Assembly: GCF_001590605.1 (NCBI RefSeq)
Contig: NZ_CP014504.1
Location: 2,542,001-2,606,000 of the forward strand
Direction: 5' to 3'
Length of the DNA: 64,000 bases
Source: Pedobacter cryoconitis
GTDB taxonomy: Bacteria; Bacteroidota; Bacteroidia; Sphingobacteriales; Sphingobacteriaceae
Shown here piece after piece: positions 38,701-48,500 of this stretch. Position numbers and translations under genes: made by a program. A model generated the notes under the pieces. It was not told the DNA's origin, searched no databases, and saw only the letters and a program-made list of their open reading frames with translations. The stretch's first letter is position 1. The number at the start of each line of letters is the position of its first letter.

Positions 38701-40676
38701 ATTACGTAGGCAAGATCAGTCATTCCGACCGCTTCAGGTTTTCCAGGTAAATAGGTAGCTCTTGTGGACAGAAATTGGTGGATTATCTCTTCATTGATCA
38801 GAAATTTACTATTGCAATCCTTCAGGATATAGTCTATTCTGGATGCAGGGTACCCTGGATCAACCGGAACATATACTGCTCCAATTCTTAAAACAGAAAG
38901 AAAGCTCCAGATAGCCGGAATAGAATGCGGAAGGCTGATTGCTACAAAATCACCTTTTTTAACCTCACCATATTCTTTCAGATAAGTTCCAAACTGATCT
39001 GCCAGCTGATATAATTGATGGTAAGTCAACTGTTCCTCTCCATGCGAAACAGCAATATTTTCTGCTGAAACTTCTTTCTGGGCGTCCAGCAGAGCTAAAG
39101 TAGCTACGGGAATATTTGCTATAGCTGAATCCTGTTCTTTGACTGGTGTCAGGTAATTGATGCGCGAAACTGGTAAGTGATCCTTTTCAATAAGGCCCGA
39201 CAAAAGGGTGATTAAATGAGCTGCCAGCTGCAAGATAAATGAATGCTCAAAAAGATCTGTCCGGTATTCGATGTTTAAAACTAAATGGTCTGCTTTTTTT
39301 GCAAAATTAAAAATGATATCAAGCCTGGAAACATCATGGGTTATTCCCATGGCAGTAATCGTGAGCTCATCTTCAAAATTCAGTTCCTTTGTTTGATGCA
39401 TAAAGTCTTCCCTTAAAGAGACCATGATGTCAAATAACGGAGAGCGGCTTAGTTCCTTTTTAATCCCAAGATTTTCAACAATCAAATCAAAAGGGTAATA
39501 TTGATGTTCAAACGTAATATTTGTACTGGCTTTAATTTCCTTAAGGATACCTGAGAAAGATTTTTCAGGATCTATATCCACCTTTAAGGGCAATAAATTC
39601 AAATAAGGTCCAATCTGATTTTCCAGCTCCACATGATTTCTTCCTGCCACGGGCGTACCCAAAACGAATTCTCTTTGTGCAGTGTATCTGTACAGCAATA
39701 CCGATACGCCGGCAAACAGGACATTAAATAAACTACATTGATTGAGCTGAGCGTAAGCTATCAATTTTTCAACGAAGTCTGTTTGGAGTTCACGGCTTTC
39801 TATCTTACCTTGATTCGATTGAACAGCCGGACGTGAATATTGAGAAGGAAGATCAAATAAAGGAATCCCGTTCTCGAATGTTTTCTTCCAGTATTCCCGG
39901 GATTGAGTTCCATTTTCGGATGCCAGATATTTAAGCTGCCAGTCCGCAAAATCTTTGTATTGAATATTCAATGCTGGCAGCGTACTGAAGGTTTCAATAT
40001 CCCGATAACCAAATATCAATTCTCTGATGAGTATTTCCATTGACCAGCCATCACTGATAATGTGGTGCATGGAAAAATAAAGGTGCCATTGATTGTCAGC
40101 TAAGCTGAATAAACCAATCCGGATGAGTGGTAACTGGTCTAACTGGAATTTATCTTTTATCCTTTCTTCAATCTTATTTTTAGAAGCCGCTGCCGGGTCT
40201 TTGGCTGCAGAGAAGTCAGCTAACTCTAGCTGATAGTTTGCCGCATGAAAAGGAATTACTTGCTGACAGGCATTCCCATCTTTATCTTTTAGAAAAATAG
40301 TTCTTAAAATTTCATGCCTCTGGACCAGCACATGGAAGGAGTTCTCCAGCTTTCCTGCGTCTAAAGCTCCTTTTAATAAAAATGCACCTGAAATCAGATG
40401 TGTACTTGCTTTAGCTTCAAGATTTTCACTTATCCAAAACCTCTTTTGAGAGTGTGCTAAAGGATAACTGCTGGAAATTGCCGTTTTCGGAATTCCAGCA
40501 TAATATTTCTTAGCTAAGGAAGATTTTAAATTCAGGAGTATAGCTTCCTTATTTAATTTAATTTCCTTTAATAATTCAGGAGTGACTGTACCTTTTGGTG
40601 CTTCAATTTGCAAGTCATCATTAATTACTGATAATTTGATTTTCTTTTCACTGAGCTGTTTTAAAAAAAACTCCAT
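32787..40676 (-). CDS. NRPS, TubC dock-C-A-T-E-C-A-T
   Basis: A 2629-residue dimodular synthetase. A TubC-like dock (1-60) precedes a C domain (about 70-490, HHIISDG). A domain 1 (about 515-1010) has IYTSGTTGNPKG, and its T domain has the Ser in YNSGGDSIKS (GGDS, as expected before epimerisation). The epimerisation domain (about 1115-1560) has HHLVVDGMSWRILLEDL and EGHGRE. The next C domain (NHHIIIDGW, SPLQQGIYYHCLAD) is of the D-residue-accepting kind. A domain 2 (about 2030-2500) has SFVDHICELF and YGSTEVTADAT and reads V-D-C-L-W-C-I-A-D-K by hand, resembling the beta-alanine code. The last T has FFELGGHSIKA. Module 1 reads D-I-F-Q-I-I-L-I-W-K, with no confident substrate. The protein therefore adds one D-amino acid and probably beta-alanine. 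Confidence 0.92.
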   Translation of the reverse strand: MEFFLKQLSEKKIKLSVINDDLQIEAPKGTVTPELLKEIKLNKEAILLNLKSSLAKKYYAGIPKTAISSSYPLAHSQKRFWISENLEAKASTHLISGAFLLKGALDAGKLENSFHVLVQRHEILRTIFLKDKDGNACQQVIPFHAANYQLELADFSAAKDPAAASKNKIEERIKDKFQLDQLPLIRIGLFSLADNQWHLYFSMHHIISDGWSMEILIRELIFGYRDIETFSTLPALNIQYKDFADWQLKYLASENGTQSREYWKKTFENGIPLFDLPSQYSRPAVQSNQGKIESRELQTDFVEKLIAYAQLNQCSLFNVLFAGVSVLLYRYTAQREFVLGTPVAGRNHVELENQIGPYLNLLPLKVDIDPEKSFSGILKEIKASTNITFEHQYYPFDLIVENLGIKKELSRSPLFDIMVSLREDFMHQTKELNFEDELTITAMGITHDVSRLDIIFNFAKKADHLVLNIEYRTDLFEHSFILQLAAHLITLLSGLIEKDHLPVSRINYLTPVKEQDSAIANIPVATLALLDAQKEVSAENIAVSHGEEQLTYHQLYQLADQFGTYLKEYGEVKKGDFVAISLPHSIPAIWSFLSVLRIGAVYVPVDPGYPASRIDYILKDCNSKFLINEEIIHQFLSTRATYLPGKPEAVGMTDLAYVIYTSGTTGNPKGVLLTHQNLSRHTQVILGHIKDFPDQIKMLNHASYSFDISLFEILPPLLSGGELIIINRFDILGGENQMAILSKTTHIQIIPSFLEQLIGSVPEQDRIKAFTAIRHIHIGGDAVQTLHLLNIKKYFEHAVIHELYGPTETTIWCTKKTYPVGPDDQQHLNGKIIGQPVTGYIVYILDDYLQTVPDWVCGELYIGGDGVASGYLNKEELTAKQFIPNPFEKGGRLYKTGDLVRRLRNGDLEFLGRKDEQVKIRGYRIELGEVEHAILSSPEVNDAVLVVKTSETGDKELVAYIVSDKQPDIYELRRHLLEILPRYMLPSHFVALTELPLTPNGKVDKKALPDPDNSTLPDDAHNPSFVDARTAQERILISVWEDVLKKNRIGIRDDFYNSGGDSIKSIQIVSRLKQKGYQLKIEHVLGFPVLERMAGFMNQEETIADQSVILGPVVMTPVQHYFFSQKLNNYQHYNQSVVLKSTQRLDTALLRKCMVELANHHDALRMVFKKQNDKWEQFNQDVYGDNFTILYTDLREHENGVAEMGTIAEKLQAGFQLETGPLITAGHFSLNDGDRVVLIIHHLVVDGMSWRILLEDLALLYSSYIKSENHVLPLKTDSFQRWAFLLQEMARSEQFEPEKEYWEQVLNQFVMPFPKDIDTAQSARIDRHITFSLDRSITEILKSGVHHAYNTEINDILLSCLAIAIKKVFGIAKSRVKMEGHGREQILQDADISRTVGWFTTMYPYVLAVSGSTHAQDSLVKVKEDLRRIPNKGIGYGMLNYLRDDFHHPMDAAVLFNYLGDFDNTLPEDKDSALEFSSEYIGRNNMEEATDDILLSVSGMLVAGELTMSLGYASNTYHAHTIERLSASYKEALIGLIDHLANTLQPKVTPWDLTFKDLSMEELAEINKDNNVEDIYSLSPLQQGIYYHCLADQFSPMYFEQMSYRIKAPGLNIESVRKAYDKLVERHGVLRTGFRNDLREEPLQIVWKYAPSNFTFKEIPAGIPAAAFIEQEKLNDRELGFNLESSSQMRLLVIAHGNEDYEFIWSNHHIIIDGWCMGVLIKDFYQLLNALDHNLPPDLPTPVPYSGYISWLNQIDEQKSRRYWENYLSGYTKIAGVPYQKTAVAQPVYQQAKQILKIEGDAYTQLQSFCNELGITQNTFIQGAWGYLLSRYNDVEDVVFGAVVSGRPASLSGVEDMVGLFINTIPVRVNYQDIETPAELLKKLNREAITGNEHHYINLSEIQSVSELKAQLINHIMIFENYPIADLLKEDLELKNENQELSIIAADAFEQTNYDLNVVVVPLENTLSIQFKYNSNIYLEKGMQELTGHLESIISQFANNPNSSLDAIALLAEDEKYQLIEQFNNTQKLFHQNKRITDLFEEQVKINPDGIALITADGDFTFSALNLLRQSYSAYFVHTLKIKTGDRMLISLTHDQHLVAVLLAVNKIGAVSVPVDPVTPAERIAFIYKDSDSAALIDTNTLALADLKNSANPVQDTLLILTEDPGFIIYTSGSTGLPKGVLLTASGLMNRLNWMWEAYPFQKGEVCCAKTSISFVDHICELFGPLLKGIPLVLYPREQLLDIKYFINSLHTHKITRLLLVPSLLKAMLSYPALFKDKLQNICLWSCSGEELKLQLVQQFYDTVQNENAHLINIYGSTEVTADATYYDTIAYNNADVIVSSSDSVPIGKPIANSKIYILDQWLRPLPIGVPGEICISGTVVSSGYLHQEQGEDKFVRSPFEPSAFLYKTGDLGKWMPDGNLVYSGRKDNQVKIRGHRIELAEIEYSVLKNEQITDAVVLAIKEQGTDEIELAVYFTSNTETDPSEIKQFLKDALPDYMIPAYFFQVEEIPLNTNGKVDKHALAQLKNTEITGKTYVAPGNDIQVRLVKIWESVLKKDKISITANFFELGGHSIKAMNILSKINKEFNLDMNIKNVFHYPVIEDLSVFIDFIQKQKEVRAKGAAFREIDL

Positions 40677-40678
40677 AG

Positions 40679-42511
40679 TTATATTGAAAATATTTCTTTT
40701 TCCTGATCATCATTATTATCCTCAGTTTCATTTGCTGAGTTTAATAAGACTTTATTTATTTCATCGGCAATATGGCGAATGGTAAAATCACCCAATAAGT
40801 TCCCCAATGGCAAACTAAGTCCAAAAACTTCATTGACTTCATTCATGATACTTATAGACTTCAGGCTGTTCCCGCCTATTTCAAATAGATTATGATCAAT
40901 ACCTAATCCTGAAATACCTAGTTTTTTATACCATATTTCCAGAACCTTCTCATCAACAGTATCTCTTGGGGCAATTTTTTGACGCGGGTTGACAGAAAGG
41001 AGTGCATATTTTTCCAGTAACAGCTTTTCATCCAGTTTTCCATTACTATTCAAGATGATTTCTTCTAGCTGGATATAATGAAGCGGAATCATATGGCCGG
41101 GCAATTTATTTTTCAGAAACTCTGCAAGCTCATCTGCATGCTCTGTGAAGGCACTGATTAGAAAAACCAACAATTCGCTTTGGCCATTTTCCTGATCAGT
41201 CGTTGTAATTCTTACATAAGATATTCCAGGTTTAGTCAACAAAGCCAGCTCAATTTCAGAAAGTTCTATTCTGTGTCCCCGGATCTTAACCTGCCTATCT
41301 TTTCTTCCTACGTAAATCAGCTCACCATCTGGTAGCTTTTTCACAATATCACCTGTGAGGTATAATTTATCCTCTTTGTTTTCACTATAAGGGTTATCAA
41401 TATATTTTTCATGTGTCAGGGTTTCATTGTTCAGATAGCTGCATGAAAGACCTGCCCCACCAACAGCGAGTTCCCCTTCTGTACCAAATGGAAGTTTTTC
41501 CCTGTGTTTCCCTAAAACATAGCAGAAATAACCAGGTAGTGCTTTTCCAATATTGCTGGTATTGTTATCGATCTCTCTGTCAGTAATTAATTTAGCGGTT
41601 ACATGGATGGTTGTTTCTGTAGTTCCATAAAGATTAAGGAAATTTAATTCAGGGTATGCTGAATGCCACCAGGAAAGTTGCATAGGAGATAATGCTTCTC
41701 CCCCAAAAAAGATATAGCGAAGTTTATTTTCTTTAAATGCGGATTTAAATGCCGGAGTCAACATATAGAAAGACGATGGCGTTTGACTAAACATAGTTAC
41801 ACCGTAATCTTCAATAACCTGTTTCACCTGAACAGGGTCGCGGACAAGCGCATGATCGAGTACAATCAGGGTACCGCCAGTGAGTAACGGGCAAAAGATT
41901 TCCCAGACCGAAAAATCAAAACAATGAGAATGGAACATAGTCCAGACGTCAGAAGATTTCAAATCGAAAGGTGTTCCCGGAGCAAATAACAGGTTAATCA
42001 GGTTACGATGCGAGATCACTACCCCTTTAGGGTTACCAGTGGTACCGGATGTGTAGATCACATAAGCGGTAGCATCCGGAGAAATCACAGTTTCCAATTT
42101 TTGATTGTTTCGGGGACTGCTTAGTGCCTTTTCTAATTCATTTTTATCGAATATAAACTTACAATTGCTGTCATTCTCAATAAATTGTATGCGCTGAGCC
42201 GGATAACCAGGATCAATGGGTACATAAGCGCATCCTGATTTTATAACCGCCAGAATAACAGCAATCAGGTATTCACTTTTTTCTAACTTGACGCCGATGT
42301 AATCACCGGCATTAATTTCGTTTCTGCTGTGCATATAGTTTGCCAGCTGATCAGAAAGTTGATCTAATTCCTCATAATTAAGTGAGTTGCCTTGATAGAT
42401 TACTGCAGTTTTTTGGCTGAATTTCTCTTTGATAAGCTTAAAAAAGCTGATAATTGTTTGATGATTTATAAATAGACCATTCAGTTCTTCTGAATCCTGA
42501 TTCTTATTCAT
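40679..42511 (-). CDS. NRPS, free-standing A-T didomain
   Basis: A 610-residue A-T protein. The A domain (about 25-500) has IYTSGTTGNPKG, FDFSVWEIF, LYGTTETT and YLTGDI. The T domain (about 525-600) has the Ser in LFEIGGNSLKS. There is no condensation domain; the C domain at the end of the preceding NRPS completes the module, so one module is split over two proteins. Specificity residues by hand are D-F-W-S-I-F-L-I-H-K, nearest to the threonine code DFWNIGMVHK, so threonine or a related hydroxy amino acid is a tentative guess. Its start overlaps the upstream NRPS by 8 bp, and the next NRPS starts 2 bp after its stop. The N-terminus does not look like a TubC dock, so contact with the upstream C domain uses another interface. 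Confidence 0.9.
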   Translation of the reverse strand: MNKNQDSEELNGLFINHQTIISFFKLIKEKFSQKTAVIYQGNSLNYEELDQLSDQLANYMHSRNEINAGDYIGVKLEKSEYLIAVILAVIKSGCAYVPIDPGYPAQRIQFIENDSNCKFIFDKNELEKALSSPRNNQKLETVISPDATAYVIYTSGTTGNPKGVVISHRNLINLLFAPGTPFDLKSSDVWTMFHSHCFDFSVWEIFCPLLTGGTLIVLDHALVRDPVQVKQVIEDYGVTMFSQTPSSFYMLTPAFKSAFKENKLRYIFFGGEALSPMQLSWWHSAYPELNFLNLYGTTETTIHVTAKLITDREIDNNTSNIGKALPGYFCYVLGKHREKLPFGTEGELAVGGAGLSCSYLNNETLTHEKYIDNPYSENKEDKLYLTGDIVKKLPDGELIYVGRKDRQVKIRGHRIELSEIELALLTKPGISYVRITTTDQENGQSELLVFLISAFTEHADELAEFLKNKLPGHMIPLHYIQLEEIILNSNGKLDEKLLLEKYALLSVNPRQKIAPRDTVDEKVLEIWYKKLGISGLGIDHNLFEIGGNSLKSISIMNEVNEVFGLSLPLGNLLGDFTIRHIADEINKVLLNSANETEDNNDDQEKEIFSI

Positions 42512-45500
42512 AGTTTTTCTCCTCCGGGGTTAAATAGTCTAAAGTGTATAATGCATCTTCTTCTTTTGCTAATGCAGCGGCTAAGAATTCAGCAAGATGG
42601 GTAGCCATTCTTTGGATAGTTGAGTGTGCGTACAAACTGGTATTAAATTCAATTTTCGAACTGATAAAATCTTTATTTTCTACAAAACCAAAAGTGATAT
42701 CAAACTGAGCAGTTTTTTTCTCCAGATTTAAGGCTTCCATCTCTGAAAAATTGAGTTCCTGTTCATAATTTTCATAGGTAACCACCACATCAAATAATGG
42801 TGATCTGGATGGGTCGCGCGCTACTTGCAGTTCATCAATGAGTTCATCAAGGGCATAGGCCTGGAAATTAAAATTCTGTAAGACGAGATGCTGAATTTCC
42901 TTACACAAATGCCCAAATCCTTTTTTTGGATCCAGCTGTGTCCTCAAAGGAAGCGTATTTACAAAAAATCCTATTTGCTGATCAATATCAGGATGTCCTC
43001 TGCCTTCGGTTACCATTCCTATCAGGATGTCTTCTTGTTGCGTGTAGCGGTAAAACAGCCCATTTATTGCAGCTACCAAAACAGTAAATGGGGTTACCCC
43101 GTAGCTTAGTGATTTACGTCTCACTAAGGTGCACAATGCGGCAGGTATTTCGTAAGTATAAGTATTTCCTGTATAAGTTTTGAGCAAAGGACGCTGGTAA
43201 TCAGCAGGAAGGTTCAGGAGCTCAAAATCACTCAGTAGTTCTTTATAGTATACGCTGGCTGGTATTTGAATACGATGTTTAGCTTTCTGAAGCCAGGCCG
43301 AATAATCTTTATACTGAAGCTTTAATGGCGTAATGGTTGATTCAAGATTCTCATTCAGGTATTGATACTGGTTCCAGAGATCACGGGCAAAAATTTTCAT
43401 AGATCTCAGGTCACTGATGATATGGTGAAAGCAGTATGAAAATATAAAGTGATCTGTAGCAACCTGAAAGAGTCTGATCCGCAGCAACAGGTCATCAGCT
43501 AGTTTAAAAGGCTTGTTATTGAATGCTATGAGCGCATCTTTGATTTCTTCCTGCGTCTGATCGGCAACGTTAATTATTTCCAGCTCGAAATCCAATAGTT
43601 CATCAGGCCGGATAATTTGACGGACCTCTCCTTTCTCCGTCCAGATAAAATTAGTTCTTAAGGATTCGTGCCTTTTGATAACTTCCCGGATGGCAGCGTT
43701 GAACTTTGCAGTATTTAATGCCTTATGTATTGTCATTGCGCCACTCATATGGTAAGCGCGTGAGGAATCCGCTGTTTGGCTCAATGTCCAGATGCGTCTT
43801 TGTCCGTCAGAAACTGGATAAGTATCACTTTCTGCTACTTTTTCTATTGGAGCCATTGGATTTTTGTCCAGGTTTCGGATTAAACCGGCATGACCTTCTA
43901 TGGTTGTGGTCAGGAACAGATCCTGCATTTTAACCTGAACATGGAAAGCTTTATGGTAATACTGAATCAGTTTCATCAGACTGAGACTATGTCCGCCGAT
44001 CGCAAAGAAATCAGCTCTTACGGATAGTTCCTTCTGGTTAAAGATCAGCTTCCATAAATCATAAACCTGCTGTTCCAGGTCATTTTCCGGAAGAATCCGT
44101 GCCACATTTTCAGTAAGCACTGTCCCTATTTCTGCATGCAGTGCTTTTCTGTTAATTTTCCCATTGGTAAGTTTAGGAAAATCTTTAATCCACACAAATT
44201 CATTGGGGATCATATAGGCTGGCAGGATTTCTTTTAACATCAGCCGCAGTACTGAAAGGTCAGGAATAGTAGCTGCACTCACGAATGCAGTTAATTTCTG
44301 ATCATTAAAAATAACCAGCGCCTGGTCAATCCCCGATAATTGTGCAATGGTTTCTTCTATCGAATTGGTATTGATCCGGTTTCCTCTTACTTTATATTGA
44401 AAATCTCTCCGGCCGATATAAATAATTTCCCCTTCAACTGTCCATTTTCCAACATCATCAGTCCGGAATAAAATTTCTCCCGGCTTGAATGGGTTTTCAA
44501 TAAATTTATCACCTGTTAATTCTTCGTCACCAAGGTATCCATCCGTAATATTTTCACCACCGATATAAATGATTCCTTCTAAACCAACAGGAAGCAATTG
44601 CAGATGATCATCCAGTATGTACACTTTTACATTGGCTATAGGTTTACCGATACTGGTATTCGTATGAACCGTAAAGTTACTGTTGTAATTTTGCTGTTCC
44701 GTGTTGATGCCTAGTGTATGGTCTAATTCGGCCGCAATATCAAGCTGTTCCTGAAGAATTTCTTTCAGGACTTTTTGCGTGGTGTTCGGATTTGAAAAAA
44801 CAGTGCGGAAAAACACATGTTGTAAAGAGTCACGGTCGTAATTACGAACCAGTGTATAAGAGACAAATGAATTTCCTCTTTCAAATTGAGTTTTCTGAAT
44901 CTGCTCGTTCAGGTCGTTGATCAACAGCAAATCCTGATCGGTCAATACCGTTTTATTCCTGAGAGAGAACGGAACATAACGGTATAAAACGATATTAAGC
45001 TTTGGAGATTCAAATAATTCAAAAGCATTATTCTGATGGATTAAATCTGCAAATGTCCTTGATAATTCATGGTTATAATCGATAACCTCTGCTAAACCTT
45101 TTTTACCAAAAACACTAAATAACCCATGTAATATCAGGGAGTTGAAATTACGTGTGCCTTCGATTGTAAATTTCCCCAGGTCATAGGAGTTTTTCCTTGC
45201 CTGGTAATTGGTATTGTTTTCTGAATTTTTAACAAACCCAGGATCTGCAAATAAGCAAAAACTACTACCAACTGGAACATGAAGTTGTTTATGTGCACAT
45301 AAGGTCACAGAATCAGCTTTATTGATACCATCTAATAAGTGACTATATTTTTCTGAGAGGATATATGCACCTCCAAAAGCTGCATCAACATGGTAGTGTA
45401 TAGCTTGTTCCTTTGCCAGCTCACCTAGTAAATTCAAAGGTTCTACTGCACCGGATTCAGTGGTTCCGGCTACTCCGATGATACTGAGAATCAATACATT

Positions 45501-48500
45501 TTGCGCTTTTAAATCCAGTATCTGCTGCGTAACTTTCTTGCGGATATCTGCTTCATTTCCCTGATCTACAATAATTTCTCTGAAAGAGTCTTTACCTAGT
45601 CCAAATAATTTCAATGCCTTTCCAACAGAATAATGACACCATCTGCTACCCAGAATAACGACATCCTTATAACCATAATGCAAAAGCCCCTTTATCAGGC
45701 CTGAATTTCCATATCCCTGATACGATCCATGGGGTGCCAGACAGTTATTGAGTGCATAAAATAAGGCTGTGATATTAGACAGCGTTCCACCATTGGTAAA
45801 AATCCCCGGAATCCCTTCATTTTTGTGGGATAATCCGCTGTAAAAAGCGTCGCTCCTATTAAATACAGCCTGATGAAATCTTTTGATCACTTCGATTTCA
45901 ATCATTGTCGCTGCAAGAGAGGTTTCAATCTTCACCAGATTCTGGTTAAGCCTGTTAACCAGGCTACTCAGACTTAAAGAAAAATTTGGCAGGGGCCCTG
46001 TCATGTGCCCGATATATTTATTGGAAGAAATATTAATTATGTTTGGAAGCAGTCGCTGTTCAAGGTATTTCAAATATTCTTCTGGCGAGGTAACTGATTC
46101 AAATTCAATATTTTTAAAGCCAGATAAAATACGATCTGGTTGATCAGCTGCAAAAATATGGTCTGCATGATCGTAATTTTCAATCAGGCCCGGGATATCT
46201 ATGTCCGTATTAAATAAAGCAAGGATAGTTTTATTTTGTTTAAAATCTATGGAAGTATCGTGACAGGTTGCATCCGCTGTAACTTCGGTCGAACCGTAAA
46301 TGTTAAGCAGTTTATATTTCCGGCTATCAAATATTTCATAGAATTTCTGCACCAGTATCCCTGGCAGGTCTTCACCGCTGCTGGTCCAGTATGTTAGTGC
46401 AGACAGCTGTGCTCTGCAAGCTTCAGGATAGGCAAGGATTTCTTTTAACAGACTTGGCACCAGGACAATTCTGGTCACTTTAAACTTATTCAACAGGCCG
46501 ATTAAATGTGGTATATCTGAGATATCATTGTTATGGAGACAAACCAGAGGTATTCCTTTTAACAATGGCCCAAATAGTTCCCACAAGTGGTCTACAAAAC
46601 TTATAGCTGTTTTTAAGACACAAACTTCATCAGGATGAAATGCATATTCTGACCACATCCATTCCAGGCGATTGACAATATTGCTGTTTTTAATGATTAC
46701 ACCTTTTGGCTTTCCTGTAGAACCAGTGGTATAGATAATAGTAATGATATCATTTTTAGGATTCACAGCAGCGGATTCTCCTGCAGGATAATTAATTGCA
46801 TCCGGTTCTTCTGCTGCGTAGTGATCTGCTACAGCTATGAATTTTTCCAGAAATACTTCATCAATAACATGTTTGCACCCTGCTTCTTCTATAATTCTTT
46901 CCTGGAAAAGTTTTGGAGCCCCTGGTTCAACAGGGATATAGACAGCATTCAGTTTTAGTATACCCAAAATAGCGATGGGCAACCACTGATTACGTTCCAA
47001 AGAAACAATTAGTCTGTCATTTTTACCAACCGCATATTCCTGGTAAAGATAATGCGCGAATTGATTGCTTAACCGCTCTACAAAACCATAGCTGTATGTT
47101 TTATCCTGATTAATAAATGCGGTATTGGAAGAATGATGCTTTACATGCTGCCCAAATAGTCTGGTCAGGCTTTGGACAGCTTTTTTTGGAGAATTGGTAG
47201 GATTGAAGACTTCCAGTACTTTTTTCTTTTCCTTGTCTGAGAGATAGGGAATATACGACAGGTTAGTTTCAGGCTGCACAAGGAGGCTTTTTGCCAGATT
47301 AAGGAAGTTATCCAGCAAATCCTGCATAAATTCCCTGGTAAATAAGCCTGTATTATAAATAAGCATCAGCTTGGTATGTCCCTGCTGGTCGTAAAAATAA
47401 AAGGAGAAATCAAACTTTGATTTAATCTGAGGAAAATCAAATTTCTCTATGGAAAGATTTTCAGGAAGATCAGCAGTTGATTTAATTTCCTGAGGAGTTT
47501 GAAAATTCACCATCACACTGAACAGTGGGTTGAGACTTAAGTCTCTGGCGATATCCAGATTTTCAATCAATTTTTCAAAAGGATAGTTTTTATGCTGGTT
47601 TCCTTCAATAACCATATTTTTGATTGTATGCAGCAGGGTATTGAAAGAATCATCGTCTTTGATTGCAGCACGATAAGCAATCGTGTTTACGTAAAGTCCA
47701 ATTTGATTTTTCAATTCAGGATTATCCCGGTTAGCAACCGGACTGCCTAAAACAATATCTTTTTGCCCGGTATATCTGTAAAGCAAAGTATAGAGCACGG
47801 TTAACAATCCACTGAAATAAGTAGCGTTTTGAGTTTTACAGCTATTCCTTAAACCTTGTACTGTTTCCTGAGGAATATCGATACTGATAGAATCTCCGGC
47901 ATAGTGCTGCACTGCAGGACGCGAAAAGTTCAGCGGAAAGTTTAATACAGGTAAATTACCGCTGAATTGAGCAAGCCAGTATTTTTCAGCTGCTGCTAGT
48001 TCACTGTTTCTCTGGTTATCCCAGGCTGCATAATCTTTATATTGCAGTTTTAGTGGTGCCAGCAGGTTGTTGGGTGTAGCTAGTTTTCCCTTATAAATAT
48101 GCAGCAGGTCACTGATTAAGACTTCTAAAGACCATCCATCGGAGATGATATGGTGCATACAATAATAAAGAATGTATTCTCCATCTTTTTCTATTAAACC
48201 GGCACGTAACAAAAGATCTTTTGTTAAATCGAAAGCGTAAGAAAATGCAGTCTGCAGAAAATCGTGCCCTGCTCCTGCCGAATGGATTTGAGTTATTCCA
48301 AGTTTAAAATCTACTGCTTCGACAGGTAGTATTCTTTGAAAAAAACCGCCTTCATCATCTTTTACAAAACAGGTCCTTAGTGCTTCATGTCTGCTGATCA
48401 GTTCTTTAAATGATTCCTCTAAAATCTGGTAATTTAACTGGCCCTTGATGGTATAAGCTCCCTGGATATTGTATACTGAGCTGTTTCCGGTAATTTCATT

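Noticed and set aside
37500..39200. Hpg specificity for the A domain before the epimerisation domain
   Set aside because: The first three pocket residues (D-I-F) agree with Hpg codes, but Gln278, Ile301 and Trp331 do not. The code is equally near to glycine, which cannot be epimerised. No substrate is assigned.
44665..46240. Methyltransferase or oxidase as the domain interrupting the A domain
   Set aside because: There is no SAM- or FMN-binding motif, while the PLP lysine, the cofactor Asp and the glycine-rich segment of group II decarboxylases are all present.
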